From contig NZ_KN676113.1 of the NCBI RefSeq assembly GCF_000802185.1, forward strand, positions 1,080,372-1,144,371: 64,000 nucleotides of DNA, written 5' to 3'. Source of the DNA: Belnapia sp. F-4-1. Its GTDB lineage: Bacteria > Pseudomonadota > Alphaproteobacteria > Acetobacterales > Acetobacteraceae. A program made the translations under genes and the position numbers. Positions 8,821 to 19,753 of the stretch are shown one piece after another; the stretch's first letter is position 1; each line of letters opens with the position of its first letter. Below the pieces are notes generated by a model. The model worked only from the letters and a program-made list of their open reading frames with translations. It was not told the origin of the DNA and made no database searches.

Positions 8821-9501
8821 ATGAGCAACTGGGACCGCTTCCTCGACAGCTTCTTCAACGCGCGCGTGGCCGCCGAGTACCTGCCGAAGATCATCGAGGG
8901 CTTCTGGCTCACCATCCTGCTCGCCGCCTGCATCATCCTGGCCGGCGTCGCGGCGGGGCTGGCGCTCGCCGTGCTGCGCAGCCTCGGCATCCGGGTGCTG
9001 AACTGGGCGATCATCTTCGTCGTCGACCTGTTCCGGGCGCTGCCGCCGCTGGTCATCATCGCGTTGCTCTATTTCGGGCTGCCGGCGGCGGGGCTGTCGC
9101 TTTCCGGCTTCGCGGCGGCCTGGCTGGCGCTCTCGCTGGTGCTGATGGCCTTCACCGAGGAGATCTTCTGGGCCGGCATCACCGCCGTGCCGAAGGGCCA
9201 GTGGGAGGCGGCGCGGAGCACGGGCCTCGGCTTCCTCGACACCTTCACCCTCGTCGTGCTGCCGCAGGCGGTGCGGATGGTGATCCCGCCGCTGACCAAC
9301 CGCACCATCGCCATCACCAAGGGGACGGCGCTGGCCTCCGTCGTCGCGGTGCAGGAGATCCTGGGCGCGGCGCAGGCCGGCGTCTCCTTCAGCTTCAACC
9401 CGACGCCGCTGACGCTCGGGGCGGTCGCCTATCTCGTGCTGTTCCTGCCCGTCGTGATCCTCGGCCGCTGGGTCGAGACGCGCTTCGCCTGGAAGCGTTG
9501 A
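8821..9501 (+). CDS. Amino acid ABC transporter permease (first of two)
   Basis: A 226-residue inner-membrane protein of the HisM/GlnP family with about five membrane segments. The cytoplasmic EAA loop reads V-P-K-G-Q-W-E-A-A-R-S-T-G-L-G, followed by V-V-L-P-Q-A-V-R-M-V-I-P-P-L-T-N, which contacts the ATPase. The F-R-A-L-P-P-L-V element is also typical. It starts one base after the ATPase stop. With the second permease it likely forms a heterodimeric channel. Confidence 0.93.
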   Translation: MSNWDRFLDSFFNARVAAEYLPKIIEGFWLTILLAACIILAGVAAGLALAVLRSLGIRVLNWAIIFVVDLFRALPPLVIIALLYFGLPAAGLSLSGFAAAWLALSLVLMAFTEEIFWAGITAVPKGQWEAARSTGLGFLDTFTLVVLPQAVRMVIPPLTNRTIAITKGTALASVVAVQEILGAAQAGVSFSFNPTPLTLGAVAYLVLFLPVVILGRWVETRFAWKR

Positions 9502-9505
9502 GCCA

Positions 9506-10186
9506 ATGACCTTCGACGACTTCCTTCAGGCCTTCTTCTCGGTCGAGATCCTGCAGCAGGCCTGGCCAATCCTCTGGGCGGGGCTGCTGAACACGCTGCT
9601 GCTCTCGGTGGTGGTGGTGCCGCTCGGCTTCATCGGCGGGCTGGTCCTCGCCCTGCTCGGCACGGTGCACAGCCGCTGGGTGCGCTGGCCGCTGATCGCC
9701 TGGGTCGACCTGTTCCGCTCGCTGCCGCCGCTGGTGCTGCTGGTCTTCGTCTATGCCGGGCTGCCCTTCGCCGGGCTCGAGGTGAACGCGCTGACGGCGG
9801 TGGCCATCGGCTTCTTCCTCAACACCGGGGCCTACTACGGCGAGATCCTGCGCGCTGGCATCGAGAGCGTGCCGCGCGGGCAGGTGGAGGCGGCGCGCTG
9901 CACCGGCCTGACCACGGCGCAGGCGATGCTGCATGTCGTGCTGCCCCAGGCGGTGCGGAACGTGCTGCCGGACCTCATCTCCAACACGCTGGAGGTGGTG
10001 AAGCTCACCTCCATCGCCTCGGTGGTGGCGATGCCGGAGCTGCTCTTCCAGGCGCGGCAGGCGCAGAGCGTCACCTACAACGCGACGCCGATCATGGCCG
10101 CGGCGGTGATCTACTTCATCCTGCTCTGGCCGGTGGTGCGGTTGCTCTCGCGGCTGGAGAACCGCCAGCTCGCCGGCCGGCGTTAA
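9506..10186 (+). CDS. Amino acid ABC transporter permease (second of two)
   Basis: A 226-residue partner of the preceding permease. It has the same fold, with F-R-S-L-P-P-L-V-L-L, the EAA loop V-P-R-G-Q-V-E-A-A-R-C-T-G-L and V-L-P-Q-A-V-R-N-V-L-P-D-L-I-S-N. It begins four bases after the first permease gene. Its stop codon overlaps by three bases the stop of the convergent cytochrome gene (shared TTAA at 10183-10186), so the operon ends here. Confidence 0.93.
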   Translation: MTFDDFLQAFFSVEILQQAWPILWAGLLNTLLLSVVVVPLGFIGGLVLALLGTVHSRWVRWPLIAWVDLFRSLPPLVLLVFVYAGLPFAGLEVNALTAVAIGFFLNTGAYYGEILRAGIESVPRGQVEAARCTGLTTAQAMLHVVLPQAVRNVLPDLISNTLEVVKLTSIASVVAMPELLFQARQAQSVTYNATPIMAAAVIYFILLWPVVRLLSRLENRQLAGRR

Positions 10187-11016
10187 GGCGCCGGCGGCAG
10201 CGACCGCAGATAGGCCACGATGTCCGACAGGTCATCGGGGCTGACGCGGGCGTAGTAGCCATAGGCCATCGGCGGGCCGAGCGGATGGCCATCGGCCGAG
10301 ATGCCCTGGGTGATGGCGCGGAAGACCTGCGCCTCGGTCCAGGTGCCGATGCCGCTCGGGGTGATGTCGCGCGGCACGACCTGTCCCAGCGGCGAGGCCA
10401 TCGGCGGGCCGCCGCTGCCCGCCCGGCTCCAGTCGCGCCGCCCGTCAGGACCGACCGGGCTGTGGCACTCGATGCAGTGCCCGAGCGGTCCGGCGAGATA
10501 GGCGCCGCGGGAGACCGGGTTGTCGGCCGGCATCGCCACCGTCCCGACCGGCGGCCCGTAGGAGGGCGGCAGCGGGATCTGGAAGCTCGACGCCCCTGTC
10601 GCGTTCCGCACCGGCGGCACGCTGCGGAGATAGGCGACCATGGCGGCGAGGTCACGGTCGGCGATGCCGCGATAGAGCTCGATCGGCATTGGCGGGCCGA
10701 TCAGGCTGCCATCCGGCCGCCGCCCCTCGCGGATGGCGAGCGCGATCTGAGCATCAGTCCAGCGGCCGATGCCGGTCTCGGGGTCGGGCGTGATGTTGGA
10801 GGCGACGGCGCGGAACAGCCCCGGCTCCTCGATGACCAGGCCGCCGGCCAGCGCCATGCCCGGCACCTCGCCGGACGGGCCCTTCGGCGTGTGGCAGTTG
10901 CCGCAGGCGGCGATCCCTTCGACCAGGGTGCGGCCGCGCTCCAGCAGGGCGGCCTCCTGGGCCAGGGCCTGTCCGCCAAGCAGCAGGGCCAGGCCCCATC
11001 CAAGCCAGAACCGCAT
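10183..11016 (-). CDS. Diheme cytochrome c, periplasmic
   Basis: A 277-residue protein with a signal peptide (residues 1-19, ending A-L-A-Q). It has two heme-c attachment motifs, C-G-N-C-H near residue 38 and C-I-E-C-H near residue 180. Each is followed by a class I cytochrome domain with a likely methionine ligand region (G-P-P-M-P and G-P-P-M-A) and the closing L-A-A-M-V-A-Y-L-R-S / L-S-D-I-V-A-Y-L-R-S helix. The two halves are internally similar, so the protein probably arose by duplication. Such cytochromes pass electrons from periplasmic dehydrogenases to the respiratory chain. No dehydrogenase lies beside it. Maturation would need the ccm system encoded at 56-62 kb. Confidence 0.9.
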   Translation of the reverse strand: MRFWLGWGLALLLGGQALAQEAALLERGRTLVEGIAACGNCHTPKGPSGEVPGMALAGGLVIEEPGLFRAVASNITPDPETGIGRWTDAQIALAIREGRRPDGSLIGPPMPIELYRGIADRDLAAMVAYLRSVPPVRNATGASSFQIPLPPSYGPPVGTVAMPADNPVSRGAYLAGPLGHCIECHSPVGPDGRRDWSRAGSGGPPMASPLGQVVPRDITPSGIGTWTEAQVFRAITQGISADGHPLGPPMAYGYYARVSPDDLSDIVAYLRSLPPAP

Positions 11017-11087
11017 CCTTCCACTCCCCTATTGGTCCGGCCAAGAGAGCAAGGACGATGCACCGGCGCAACCGGTGCGGCAGTCAT

Positions 11088-11555
11088 CTACTTCACGGCA
11101 TAGACATCGTAGGTCGGTCCGCTCGGCGGCCGCTGGCCGATGCCGATGGCGAGGATGCGGTTCAGCCAGGCCAGCGGCGCGGCGCCGGTCTCGAAGCGGA
11201 TGGCGGTGCGGAAGTAGTACTCGGCCGGGTCCACTGGCTCGCCCGCGTTCAGCCGCGCCAGCACCTCGTGCGCCGCGGTGCGGATGCCGCTGTAGTGCAT
11301 GAAGATGTGGTGGCCCTCGGCGGATTTGACGGTCAGCCGCACATCCATATGCGCCGTGCCGTCCGGGTCGACGCGCAGCCAGTCGGCGGCGGTGCCAGGG
11401 AGGATCTCGCCGGTCAGCGCCGGGCCCTCGATGCGGCCGCCGGTGACGGGGACGATGCGGAGGTCGCCGGTCCGTGTCGCGCCCACGGCCTGGGGTGCGC
11501 CGACCGTGAGAGTGGCGCGGAAGAGGAATTCACCGATCAGTGGCAAGGGTGTCAT
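11088..11555 (-). CDS. DUF3237 domain-containing protein
   Basis: A 155-residue soluble protein covering the DUF3237 fold from end to end: F-R-A-T-L-T-V-G-A-P near residue 11, G-G-R-I-E-G-P-A-L-T-G-E-I-L-P-G-T-A-A-D-W, D-V-R-L-T-V-K-S-A-E-G-H-H-I-F-M-H-Y-S-G and Y-F-R-T-A-I-R-F-E-T. The family is predicted to form a small beta barrel and is common near catabolic genes, but its activity is unknown. The rhodanese gene lies immediately upstream on the same strand, 12 bases apart, so they are probably cotranscribed. Confidence 0.87.
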   Translation of the reverse strand: MTPLPLIGEFLFRATLTVGAPQAVGATRTGDLRIVPVTGGRIEGPALTGEILPGTAADWLRVDPDGTAHMDVRLTVKSAEGHHIFMHYSGIRTAAHEVLARLNAGEPVDPAEYYFRTAIRFETGAAPLAWLNRILAIGIGQRPPSGPTYDVYAVK

Positions 11556-11567
11556 GTCCAGTCCTCC

Positions 11568-11984
11568 TTATCGTTGCCGCCAGGGCAGGCCCTCGGCCTT
11601 CCAGCCGGCGAGCTGGCCGCGATGGCCTTCCTCGTCGGGCGGGCCCTCGAAGCCATCGGCCACGTTGAAAGCGTGCGGGAAGCCCATGGACTGCGCAGCC
11701 TGCCCGGCGGCGAGGCTGCGGACACCGGAACGGCAGATGAAGTAGAGGCGGTTCTCCGCCGTCAGCCCGGCCTTGCGCAGATGCTCGGCGAAGGCGCCGT
11801 TCACCTGCATGGAGGGATAGACCTGCCAGGGGATGAGCAGGAGTTGCTTGCCCGTCCCGGTGATGTCCGGCAGGCCGACGAAATTCCATTCCGCGTCGGT
11901 ACGGACATCGATGAGGATGGTGGCGGGGTCTTGGACCAGCGCCTCCCAGGTGTCGCGGGGACGGATATCGGGCACACCGGGCAT
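11568..11984 (-). CDS. Rhodanese-like domain protein
   Basis: A single rhodanese domain of 138 residues: I-L-I-D-V-R-T-D-A-E-W near residue 23 and the active-site loop Y-F-I-C-R-S-G-V-R-S near residue 83 with the catalytic cysteine. Single-domain rhodaneses carry sulfane sulfur or act in detoxification. I placed the start at 11984, where GGAG precedes the ATG on the minus strand. The open frame continues far upstream without a stop only because of the high GC content; that extension covers the racemase gene in antisense and looks non-coding. Confidence 0.88.
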   Translation of the reverse strand: MPGVPDIRPRDTWEALVQDPATILIDVRTDAEWNFVGLPDITGTGKQLLLIPWQVYPSMQVNGAFAEHLRKAGLTAENRLYFICRSGVRSLAAGQAAQSMGFPHAFNVADGFEGPPDEEGHRGQLAGWKAEGLPWRQR

Positions 11985-12092
11985 GCGGCGTCTCCTCTGC
12001 ACGGGGTTCGGATGGAGCATGGGCGGCCCGCCGCCGCAGGGCAATCCGGCTTCCCGGTTGACCGGCCCGGCCCGAGGTCCGACCATTCCGGC

Positions 12093-12836
12093 ATGGACGC
12101 TCCGATCCGCCTCGGCATGCTCACCCCCTCCTCCAACACCGTGCTGGAGCCGGTGACGGCGGCGATGCTCGCCGGGCTGCCGGGGGTAACGGCGCATTTC
12201 GCCCGGATCCGGGTGGTGGCGATCGATCTCGGCGCCGGATCGCGGGCGCAGTTCGACACCGGGCCGATGCTGGAGGCGGCGGGGCTGCTGGCAGATGCCA
12301 GGGTGCAGGCGATCTGCTGGAACGGCACCTCCGGCGCCTGGCTGGGGCTGGAGCAGGACCGGGCGATCTGCGAGGCCATCACGCGCGCGACCGGCATCCC
12401 GGCGGTGACGGCGACGCTGGCGCTGATGGAGGCGCTGACGCTGCTCGGCGCGCGGCGGCTGGGGCTGGTGACGCCCTATCTCGGCGCGGTGCAGGAGGCG
12501 ATCGTCGCCCGCTGGGCGGCAGCCGGCCTCGATGTGGTGGCAGAGCGGCACCTGGAAGATCCGGGCAACTTCAGCTTCGCGGATCATCCGGAGGCGCTGG
12601 TCGCGCAGCTGGTGCGGGAGGTGGCGCAGGCCGGGCCGGAGGCGATCGCCATCCACTGCACCAATTTCCGTGGCGCCGGGGCTGTGGCGTCGCTGGAGGC
12701 GGAGACGGGCATCCCGGTACTGGACAGCATTGCCGTGTCGCTCTGGGCTGCCTTGCGGGCGGCAGGGGCGCCGACGGGAGGGCTGGCGGGCTGGGGGCAG
12801 CTCTTCCGGCTCGAAGGCATGCCTCGAAAATATTAA
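12093..12836 (+). CDS. Maleate isomerase / arylmalonate decarboxylase-like racemase superfamily protein
   Basis: A 247-residue protein opening with I-R-L-G-M-L-T-P-S-S-N-T-V-L-E-P, the hallmark of maleate cis-trans isomerases and arylmalonate decarboxylases. Two cysteines sit in A-I-C-W-N-G-T-S near residue 74 and A-I-H-C-T-N-F-R-G near residue 190, matching the catalytic pair of this branch of the Asp/Glu racemase superfamily. G-L-V-T-P-Y in the middle is also conserved. It is unlike the racemase at the start of the window in both motifs, so the two are distant relatives. It is divergent from the rhodanese gene with about 110 bases between. Substrate unknown; probably a dicarboxylic acid. 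Confidence 0.85.
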   Translation: MDAPIRLGMLTPSSNTVLEPVTAAMLAGLPGVTAHFARIRVVAIDLGAGSRAQFDTGPMLEAAGLLADARVQAICWNGTSGAWLGLEQDRAICEAITRATGIPAVTATLALMEALTLLGARRLGLVTPYLGAVQEAIVARWAAAGLDVVAERHLEDPGNFSFADHPEALVAQLVREVAQAGPEAIAIHCTNFRGAGAVASLEAETGIPVLDSIAVSLWAALRAAGAPTGGLAGWGQLFRLEGMPRKY

Positions 12837-13161
12837 CAATCTTCTTTGTTGATGCGGCGTCAATGCCGGCTCACCCGTTCCGGCACGAGCACCCCCGATT
12901 CCAGCATCCTTCTCGGTGTCCCAGCCCTGGCACGGTGGGTGGAGGTGGCGGGGCTCCACCGCCTCGCCCTCGGCCATGTGCCGGCGCCCGGGGACTGGAC
13001 GCCGTGGACCATGGCGGTGACGGGGGGAATGCCGGAGCAGAATTGGGTGACGGTCAGCCTGAATGGGGTGCAGCTGCCGATACGAGGTGCGGCTGGGCGT
13101 CCTCGCCGGGCTGAGCCGCGACTTCTGGCGGCAGCGGCGGGTGGGGACTAGGCTTCCCCCC
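12837..13161 (+). other. Gap with a possible frameshifted gene remnant
   Basis: No intact gene fits here. One forward frame gives protein-like sequence from about 12925 to 13075 (W-V-E-V-A-G-L-H-R-L-A-L-G-H-V, then W-T-P-W-T-M-A-V-T-G-G and W-V-T-V-S-L-N-G-V). It seems to continue in another frame from about 13082 (Y-E-V-R-L-G-V-L-A-G-L-S-R-D-F-W-R-Q-R-R). One inserted or lost base near 13080 would join them. I recognise no family, so this is either a decayed small gene or chance. Confidence 0.25.
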
Positions 13162-14349
13162 ATGGCCGAGACCGAGCAGCCGAAGCGACCGCCCCTCTGG
13201 CTGCTGGCCTTCATCACCCTCAGCGGCACGATGGCGATGCATATTTTCGTGCCCGCCCTGCCCGAGGCCGGGCGGGACCTCGGCGCCGGGCTCGGTGCGA
13301 TGCAGATGACGATCAGCCTCTACATCCTCGGCCTCGCCTTCGGGCAGCTCGCCTACGGCCCGCTGGCCGATGCGCTGGGGCGGCGGCCGGTGCTGATGGC
13401 GGGGCTCTCGATCTACGCGCTGGCCGGGCTGGCGGCGGCGCTGGCGCCGAATGCCGGGGCGCTGGTGGCGGCGCGGCTCTTCCAGGCGCTCGGCGGCTGT
13501 GCCGGGCTGGTGCTGGGCCGGGCCATGGTGCGCGACACGGCAGGACCGGAGGAGACGGTGCGGCGCCTCGCCCTGCTGACGCTGATGATGCTGGTCGGGC
13601 CGGGGCTCGCCCCGATGCTGGGCGGGGCGATGGCGGCGACGCTCGGCTGGCGGGCGATCTTCCTGCTGCTGGCGGCGATGGGTGCGCTCGGCATCGCCCT
13701 CTGCTGGCGGCTGCTGCCGGAGACGGGCGGGCCGGCCGGGCCGGTGAACCCGCGCCTGCTGGGGCGCGAGTACCGGGCGCTGATCGGCTCCAGCACCTTT
13801 CTCGGCCTTGCGGTTGGCGGAGGCTGCGCGACGACCTCCTTCTACGCCTTCGTAGCGGCGGCGCCCTTCATCCTGACCGGGGAGTTGCACCGGCCACCGC
13901 AGGAGGTGGGGCTCTGCCTCGGCCTCATCATCCTTGGCATGGCGGCCGGCAACCTGATGACCGGGCGGCTGGCGGCGCGCTTCGGCACGGAACGGCTGCT
14001 GCTGGGCGCGAATGCGCTGAGCGGTGCGGCGGCGCTCGGCTTCCTCGGCCTGGTGCTGGCGGGGCGGCTCGGCCTCGCGCCGATGCTCGGGCTGATGCTG
14101 GTCTTCACCCTCGGCATCGGCATGGCCAGCCCGGCGGCGCTGGCCCGGGCGGTGAGCGTCAACCCGAAGGTGATCGGCTCCGCCTCCGGCCTCTACGGCT
14201 TTGCGCAGATGGGCATCGGCGCGCTCTGCACGGCGCTCGCCGGGCTGGGGCGGGACCCGGCGCTGGCCGCCGCCGCGGTGCTGGCGGGGGCGAGCCTCGC
14301 GGCGCAGCTTGCCTTCCGCATTGCCTTGCGGCGCAGGCCGGCGGGCTAG
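13162..14349 (+). CDS. Bcr/CflA-type MFS drug efflux transporter
   Basis: A 395-residue inner-membrane protein with 12 predicted hydrophobic segments. The DHA1 drug:proton antiporter signature is clear: Q-L-A-Y-G-P-L-A-D-A-L-G-R-R-P-V-L near residue 60 (motif A), and C-A-G-L-V-L-G-R-A-M-V-R-D near residue 112. The start at 13162 is the first methionine before a short polar leader; the open frame upstream is not membrane-like. The stop TAG lies inside the CTAG (14346-14349) that borders the IS5-type element, so the element inserted at the stop codon without altering the protein. Substrates are unknown; Bcr relatives export bicyclomycin and sulfonamides. Confidence 0.9.
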   Translation: MAETEQPKRPPLWLLAFITLSGTMAMHIFVPALPEAGRDLGAGLGAMQMTISLYILGLAFGQLAYGPLADALGRRPVLMAGLSIYALAGLAAALAPNAGALVAARLFQALGGCAGLVLGRAMVRDTAGPEETVRRLALLTLMMLVGPGLAPMLGGAMAATLGWRAIFLLLAAMGALGIALCWRLLPETGGPAGPVNPRLLGREYRALIGSSTFLGLAVGGGCATTSFYAFVAAAPFILTGELHRPPQEVGLCLGLIILGMAAGNLMTGRLAARFGTERLLLGANALSGAAALGFLGLVLAGRLGLAPMLGLMLVFTLGIGMASPAALARAVSVNPKVIGSASGLYGFAQMGIGALCTALAGLGRDPALAAAAVLAGASLAAQLAFRIALRRRPAG

Positions 14350-14368
14350 GCTTCAAACCCAATCAGGT
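14350..14368 (+). repeat. Left terminal inverted repeat of the IS5-type element
   Basis: Begins GCTTCAAACCCAATCAGGT. It includes the transposase stop codon (TCA on the plus strand at 14363-14365). Confidence 0.8.
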
Positions 14369-15111
14369 CCATCCGTGGAGGATGGCAGCGATGGCGATGG
14401 CTGAGGCGTAGTTGGCGGCGAGCTTGTCGTATCGGGTATGGATGCGGCGCCGGTCCCTGAGCCTCCCGATGGCGCGCTCGATGATGTTGCGCGCCTTGTA
14501 GGCGCGCTTGTCGAAGGGGTGCCTGTTCTTGCGGGTTGGGTTGTTCGGGATGACGGGTGTGGTGCCGCGCCCGAGCAGGAAGTGGCGGAAGCCGTTGCTG
14601 CCATAGGCGGTATCGGCGAGTAGTCGGTCAGGCGGCGGCAGGTTGGCTAACAGGCCGTGGGCGGGCCGGAGGTCGCCCATCTGGCCAGGGGTGACGGTGA
14701 CGGCGAGGATGCGGCCTGCGCCGTTCACGACCAGGTGGATCTTGGTGCTCCGCCCGCCGCGCGAGCGGCCTATGGCCTGGCGGTCGCCCCCCTTTTCCGC
14801 CCGCGGCCGAGCGGTGCGCCCTGGCGGTGGTGCTGTCGATCAGATGCATCCCGCCCAGCGTGGCCTGGACCAGGGTGGCCAGCATGCCAGCCCATGCCCC
14901 GCCCCGACCAGCGATGGTAGCGGTTGTAGATGGTGGTCGGCGGCCCGTAGCAGGCCGGGCAGTCCTGCCACCGCCCGCCGTTGCGGAGCATGTGCACGAT
15001 GCCGCTGATCACCCGACGGTCGTCAATCCGCCGCGTGCCGGGCTGGTTCACAGGCAGCAGCGGCGCAATCGCCGCCCATTGCCGGTCCGACAGCCAGAAC
15101 TTACCCGCCAT
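14363..15111 (-). pseudogene. IS5 family transposase, split by two frame changes
   Basis: The protein can be followed through three frames. Residues from 15111 to about 14897 read M-A-G-K-F-W-L-S-D-R-Q-W-A-A-I-A-P-L-L-P and R-N-G-G-R-W-Q-D-C-P, the N-terminal half of IS427-type transposases. From about 14897 the frame shifts by one to give W-A-G-M-L-A-T-L and the catalytic L-I-D-S-T-T-A-R-A-H-R-S-A-A-G-G-K-G-G. At an A4G6 run (minus strand, about 14791-14800) it shifts again to V-N-G-A-G-R-I-L-A-V-T, L-L-A-D-T-A-Y-G-S and K-A-R-N-I-I-E-R-A-I-G-R-L with the other acidic residues. The A4G6 shift may be the programmed slippage known in this group. The first shift, in a G-rich stretch, looks like a mutation, so the copy is probably inactive. 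Confidence 0.8.
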
Positions 15112-15166
15112 GACCCAAACTCCGATGACCCAGAGCTTGAGTCACAACCCAACGCGTCACACCAAC

Positions 15167-15185
15167 ACCTGATTGGGTTTCGAGC
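15167..15185 (-). repeat. Right terminal inverted repeat of the IS5-type element
   Basis: Read on the minus strand it begins GCTCGAAACCCAATCAGGT, next to CTAG at 15186-15189. It differs from the left end at two positions. Confidence 0.8.
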
Positions 15186-15353
15186 CTAGGGCGGTGCCGC
15201 GGGGCTTGAGCCGCTGCCGATGACGGCAGATGAGGGTGCAGGCACGGCGCGGAAGCCTGGCCCGGCTCCGGCCTCGGCTTGGCGCACGGCACTGTCAAGT
15301 TGTTGGCCCGAGGCTGACCGAGATGGCCAGCCAAGCGCGATGGGGAGCAGAAC

Positions 15354-15818
15354 TCAGGCCACGGTGGCAGCCCTGCTGATGTCGGCCCACGTTTCGAATG
15401 CATGCGCCCTTGCGGCCGGTGTTCACTGGCCGTGACGTGGTGGCGGTGAAGACGGAAGATATTGGCGATCTGGTCGTGACCAGAAAGAAAGCGCTGTGCC
15501 TGCCGGGCTGATTCGAAGCGCCGCATCTGCCGCTCACGTCGTCGCGTCAGCTGATGTGAATTCTCGGCTCGATTGTTCAAACCCCCCGTGCTGGCGGCGC
15601 TCGACACCGGGCATCCCCTCCCGCCTGTCGTGCCGGCTCTGGATGAGCAGGATTCCTGTCTGATCCACGGTACGCCAGAGCCAGTGCTGTACCCCAGCGA
15701 TCTTGATGGCGGCCTCATTGGGGTGCCGCTTGCACCGGCATGGGGCAGTCTGCGCCGGATTCGGTTGGCGAACTCCTGGCCGAACTTGGGCGCCCACTGC
15801 ACGGCGGGCTTGGCCTTC
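15354..15818 (-). pseudogene. Decayed IS6 family transposase, 3' part
   Basis: Parts of an IS6-type transposase appear in order on the minus strand but in different frames. These are W-A-P-K-F-G-Q-E-F-A-N-R-I-R-R-R-L-P (about 15760-15815), I-K-I-A-G-V-Q-H-W-L-W-R-T-V-D-Q-T-G-I (about 15660-15720), L-N-N-R-A-E-N-S-H-Q and R-R-R-E-R-Q-M-R-R-F (about 15500-15580), then Q-A-Q-R-F-L-S-G-H-D-Q-I-A-N-I-F, and finally A-H-A-F-E-T-W-A-D-I-S in another frame ending at the TGA at 15354-15356. The N-terminal third and one end of the element are missing, and at least three frame changes plus internal deletions are present. It is a dead remnant beside the IS5-type element. Confidence 0.75.
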
Positions 15819-15857
15819 ACAGCCCGCCGCGCATCGGCTTCATCGGATACATTCCCC

Positions 15858-18992
<3,135 letters not shown>

Positions 18993-19295
18993 TTAACGAT
19001 TCTTAATACTACCTGAGCACTGCGTCAGCATGTGATCGTGTCATGACATTATACTTACGGCCGACGCGTTCCGCTTTCTCAACAGAATCCATAAGATCTT
19101 GTGCGGGAAGCCCGTTTGGCTGGCCGGAGCAGCACTCGCAAGCTCCCGGGAGGAGGAAACGGGGGCCGATAATGGAACTATGTAGCCTGCGGCTCCGCTT
19201 TGGTGACGAAGCGGCTTGAGTGCACCGCCCTAGGCTACCGCCGGTCCCGCGGCCGAGCCGGCGGCAAGCAACTCAACGAGCGTAGCGGCGGCGCA

Positions 19296-19370
19296 CTGAA
19301 CCACAGCCACTGCCTCTCGGATGTGATCGACCTTGTAGTGATGTGGCGGCTGCGTTACCGGCGGATCCTA
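19296..19370 (+). pseudogene. Short transposase-like fragment
   Basis: One forward frame reads H-C-L-S-D-V-I-D-L-V-V-M-W-R-L-R-Y-R, which resembles the N-terminal start of IS6-like DDE transposases that continue with a conserved L-S-L-R-D-L helix. Here similarity stops after M-W-R-L-R-Y-R. Only about 25 residues support the call, so it may be a fragment of a mobile element or chance. Confidence 0.35.
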
Positions 19371-19392
19371 AGCAACATCGAAAGAACAGCGC

Positions 19393-19560
19393 TTACTGCA
19401 TCTGCCGGTCGTCAATGCAAGCCAGCGCCTGCGCGATCTCGTGCATGCGCTGCCAGATCTCAAAGCGGAGATCCATGGTGCGCGGCTTGTTCCAGGTTGA
19501 TGGGCCCCGACGCGTCAGAGAAAGGGCCCAGTGCTCGATGGTGACGTGGCTTTTCGCCAT
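19393..19560 (-). CDS. Small hypothetical protein
   Basis: A 55-codon open frame starting M-A-K-S-H-V-T-I-E-H-W-A-L-S-L and containing a tryptophan-rich amphipathic stretch (F-E-I-W-Q-R-M-H-E-I-A-Q-A-L). I recognise no family. The region is AT-richer than its surroundings and lies among mobile-element debris. Coding is possible but unproven. Confidence 0.3.
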   Translation of the reverse strand: MAKSHVTIEHWALSLTRRGPSTWNKPRTMDLRFEIWQRMHEIAQALACIDDRQMQ

Positions 19561-19753
19561 ATGAGCCACAACCTCCGTTACCGCCGTTGGTGATCACCTT
19601 TCACGTCAGCCATGATGGATCCGTCGAAAGCCAACACCAAAGGCAGACCACTTTCGCCGTGCCACCTTCGCTGGCCGTCATGGGAAGCAATACGAACTTT
19701 ATGGGCATTGAAACCGGCCGCCTTGCCCCGCGGCGGCCGGCGCACTCCCGGCG

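Larger units (their letters stand above)
14350..15185. mobile_element. IS5-type insertion sequence with broken transposase
   Basis: The element is 836 bases between two CTAG copies (14346-14349 and 15186-15189). The ends are inverted repeats: 17 of the first 19 bases from the left match the reverse complement of the right end, the two mismatches being bases 4 and 5. IS5-family elements of the IS427 type commonly duplicate TA within a YTAR target, so the strict ends could be one base further out on each side. The transposase reading frame is split over three frames. Confidence 0.85.

Noticed and set aside
11058-12093. Long N-terminal extension of the maleate-isomerase-like gene
   Set aside because: The upstream part is antisense to the DUF3237 and rhodanese genes. 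The family signature starts right after the ATG at 12093.
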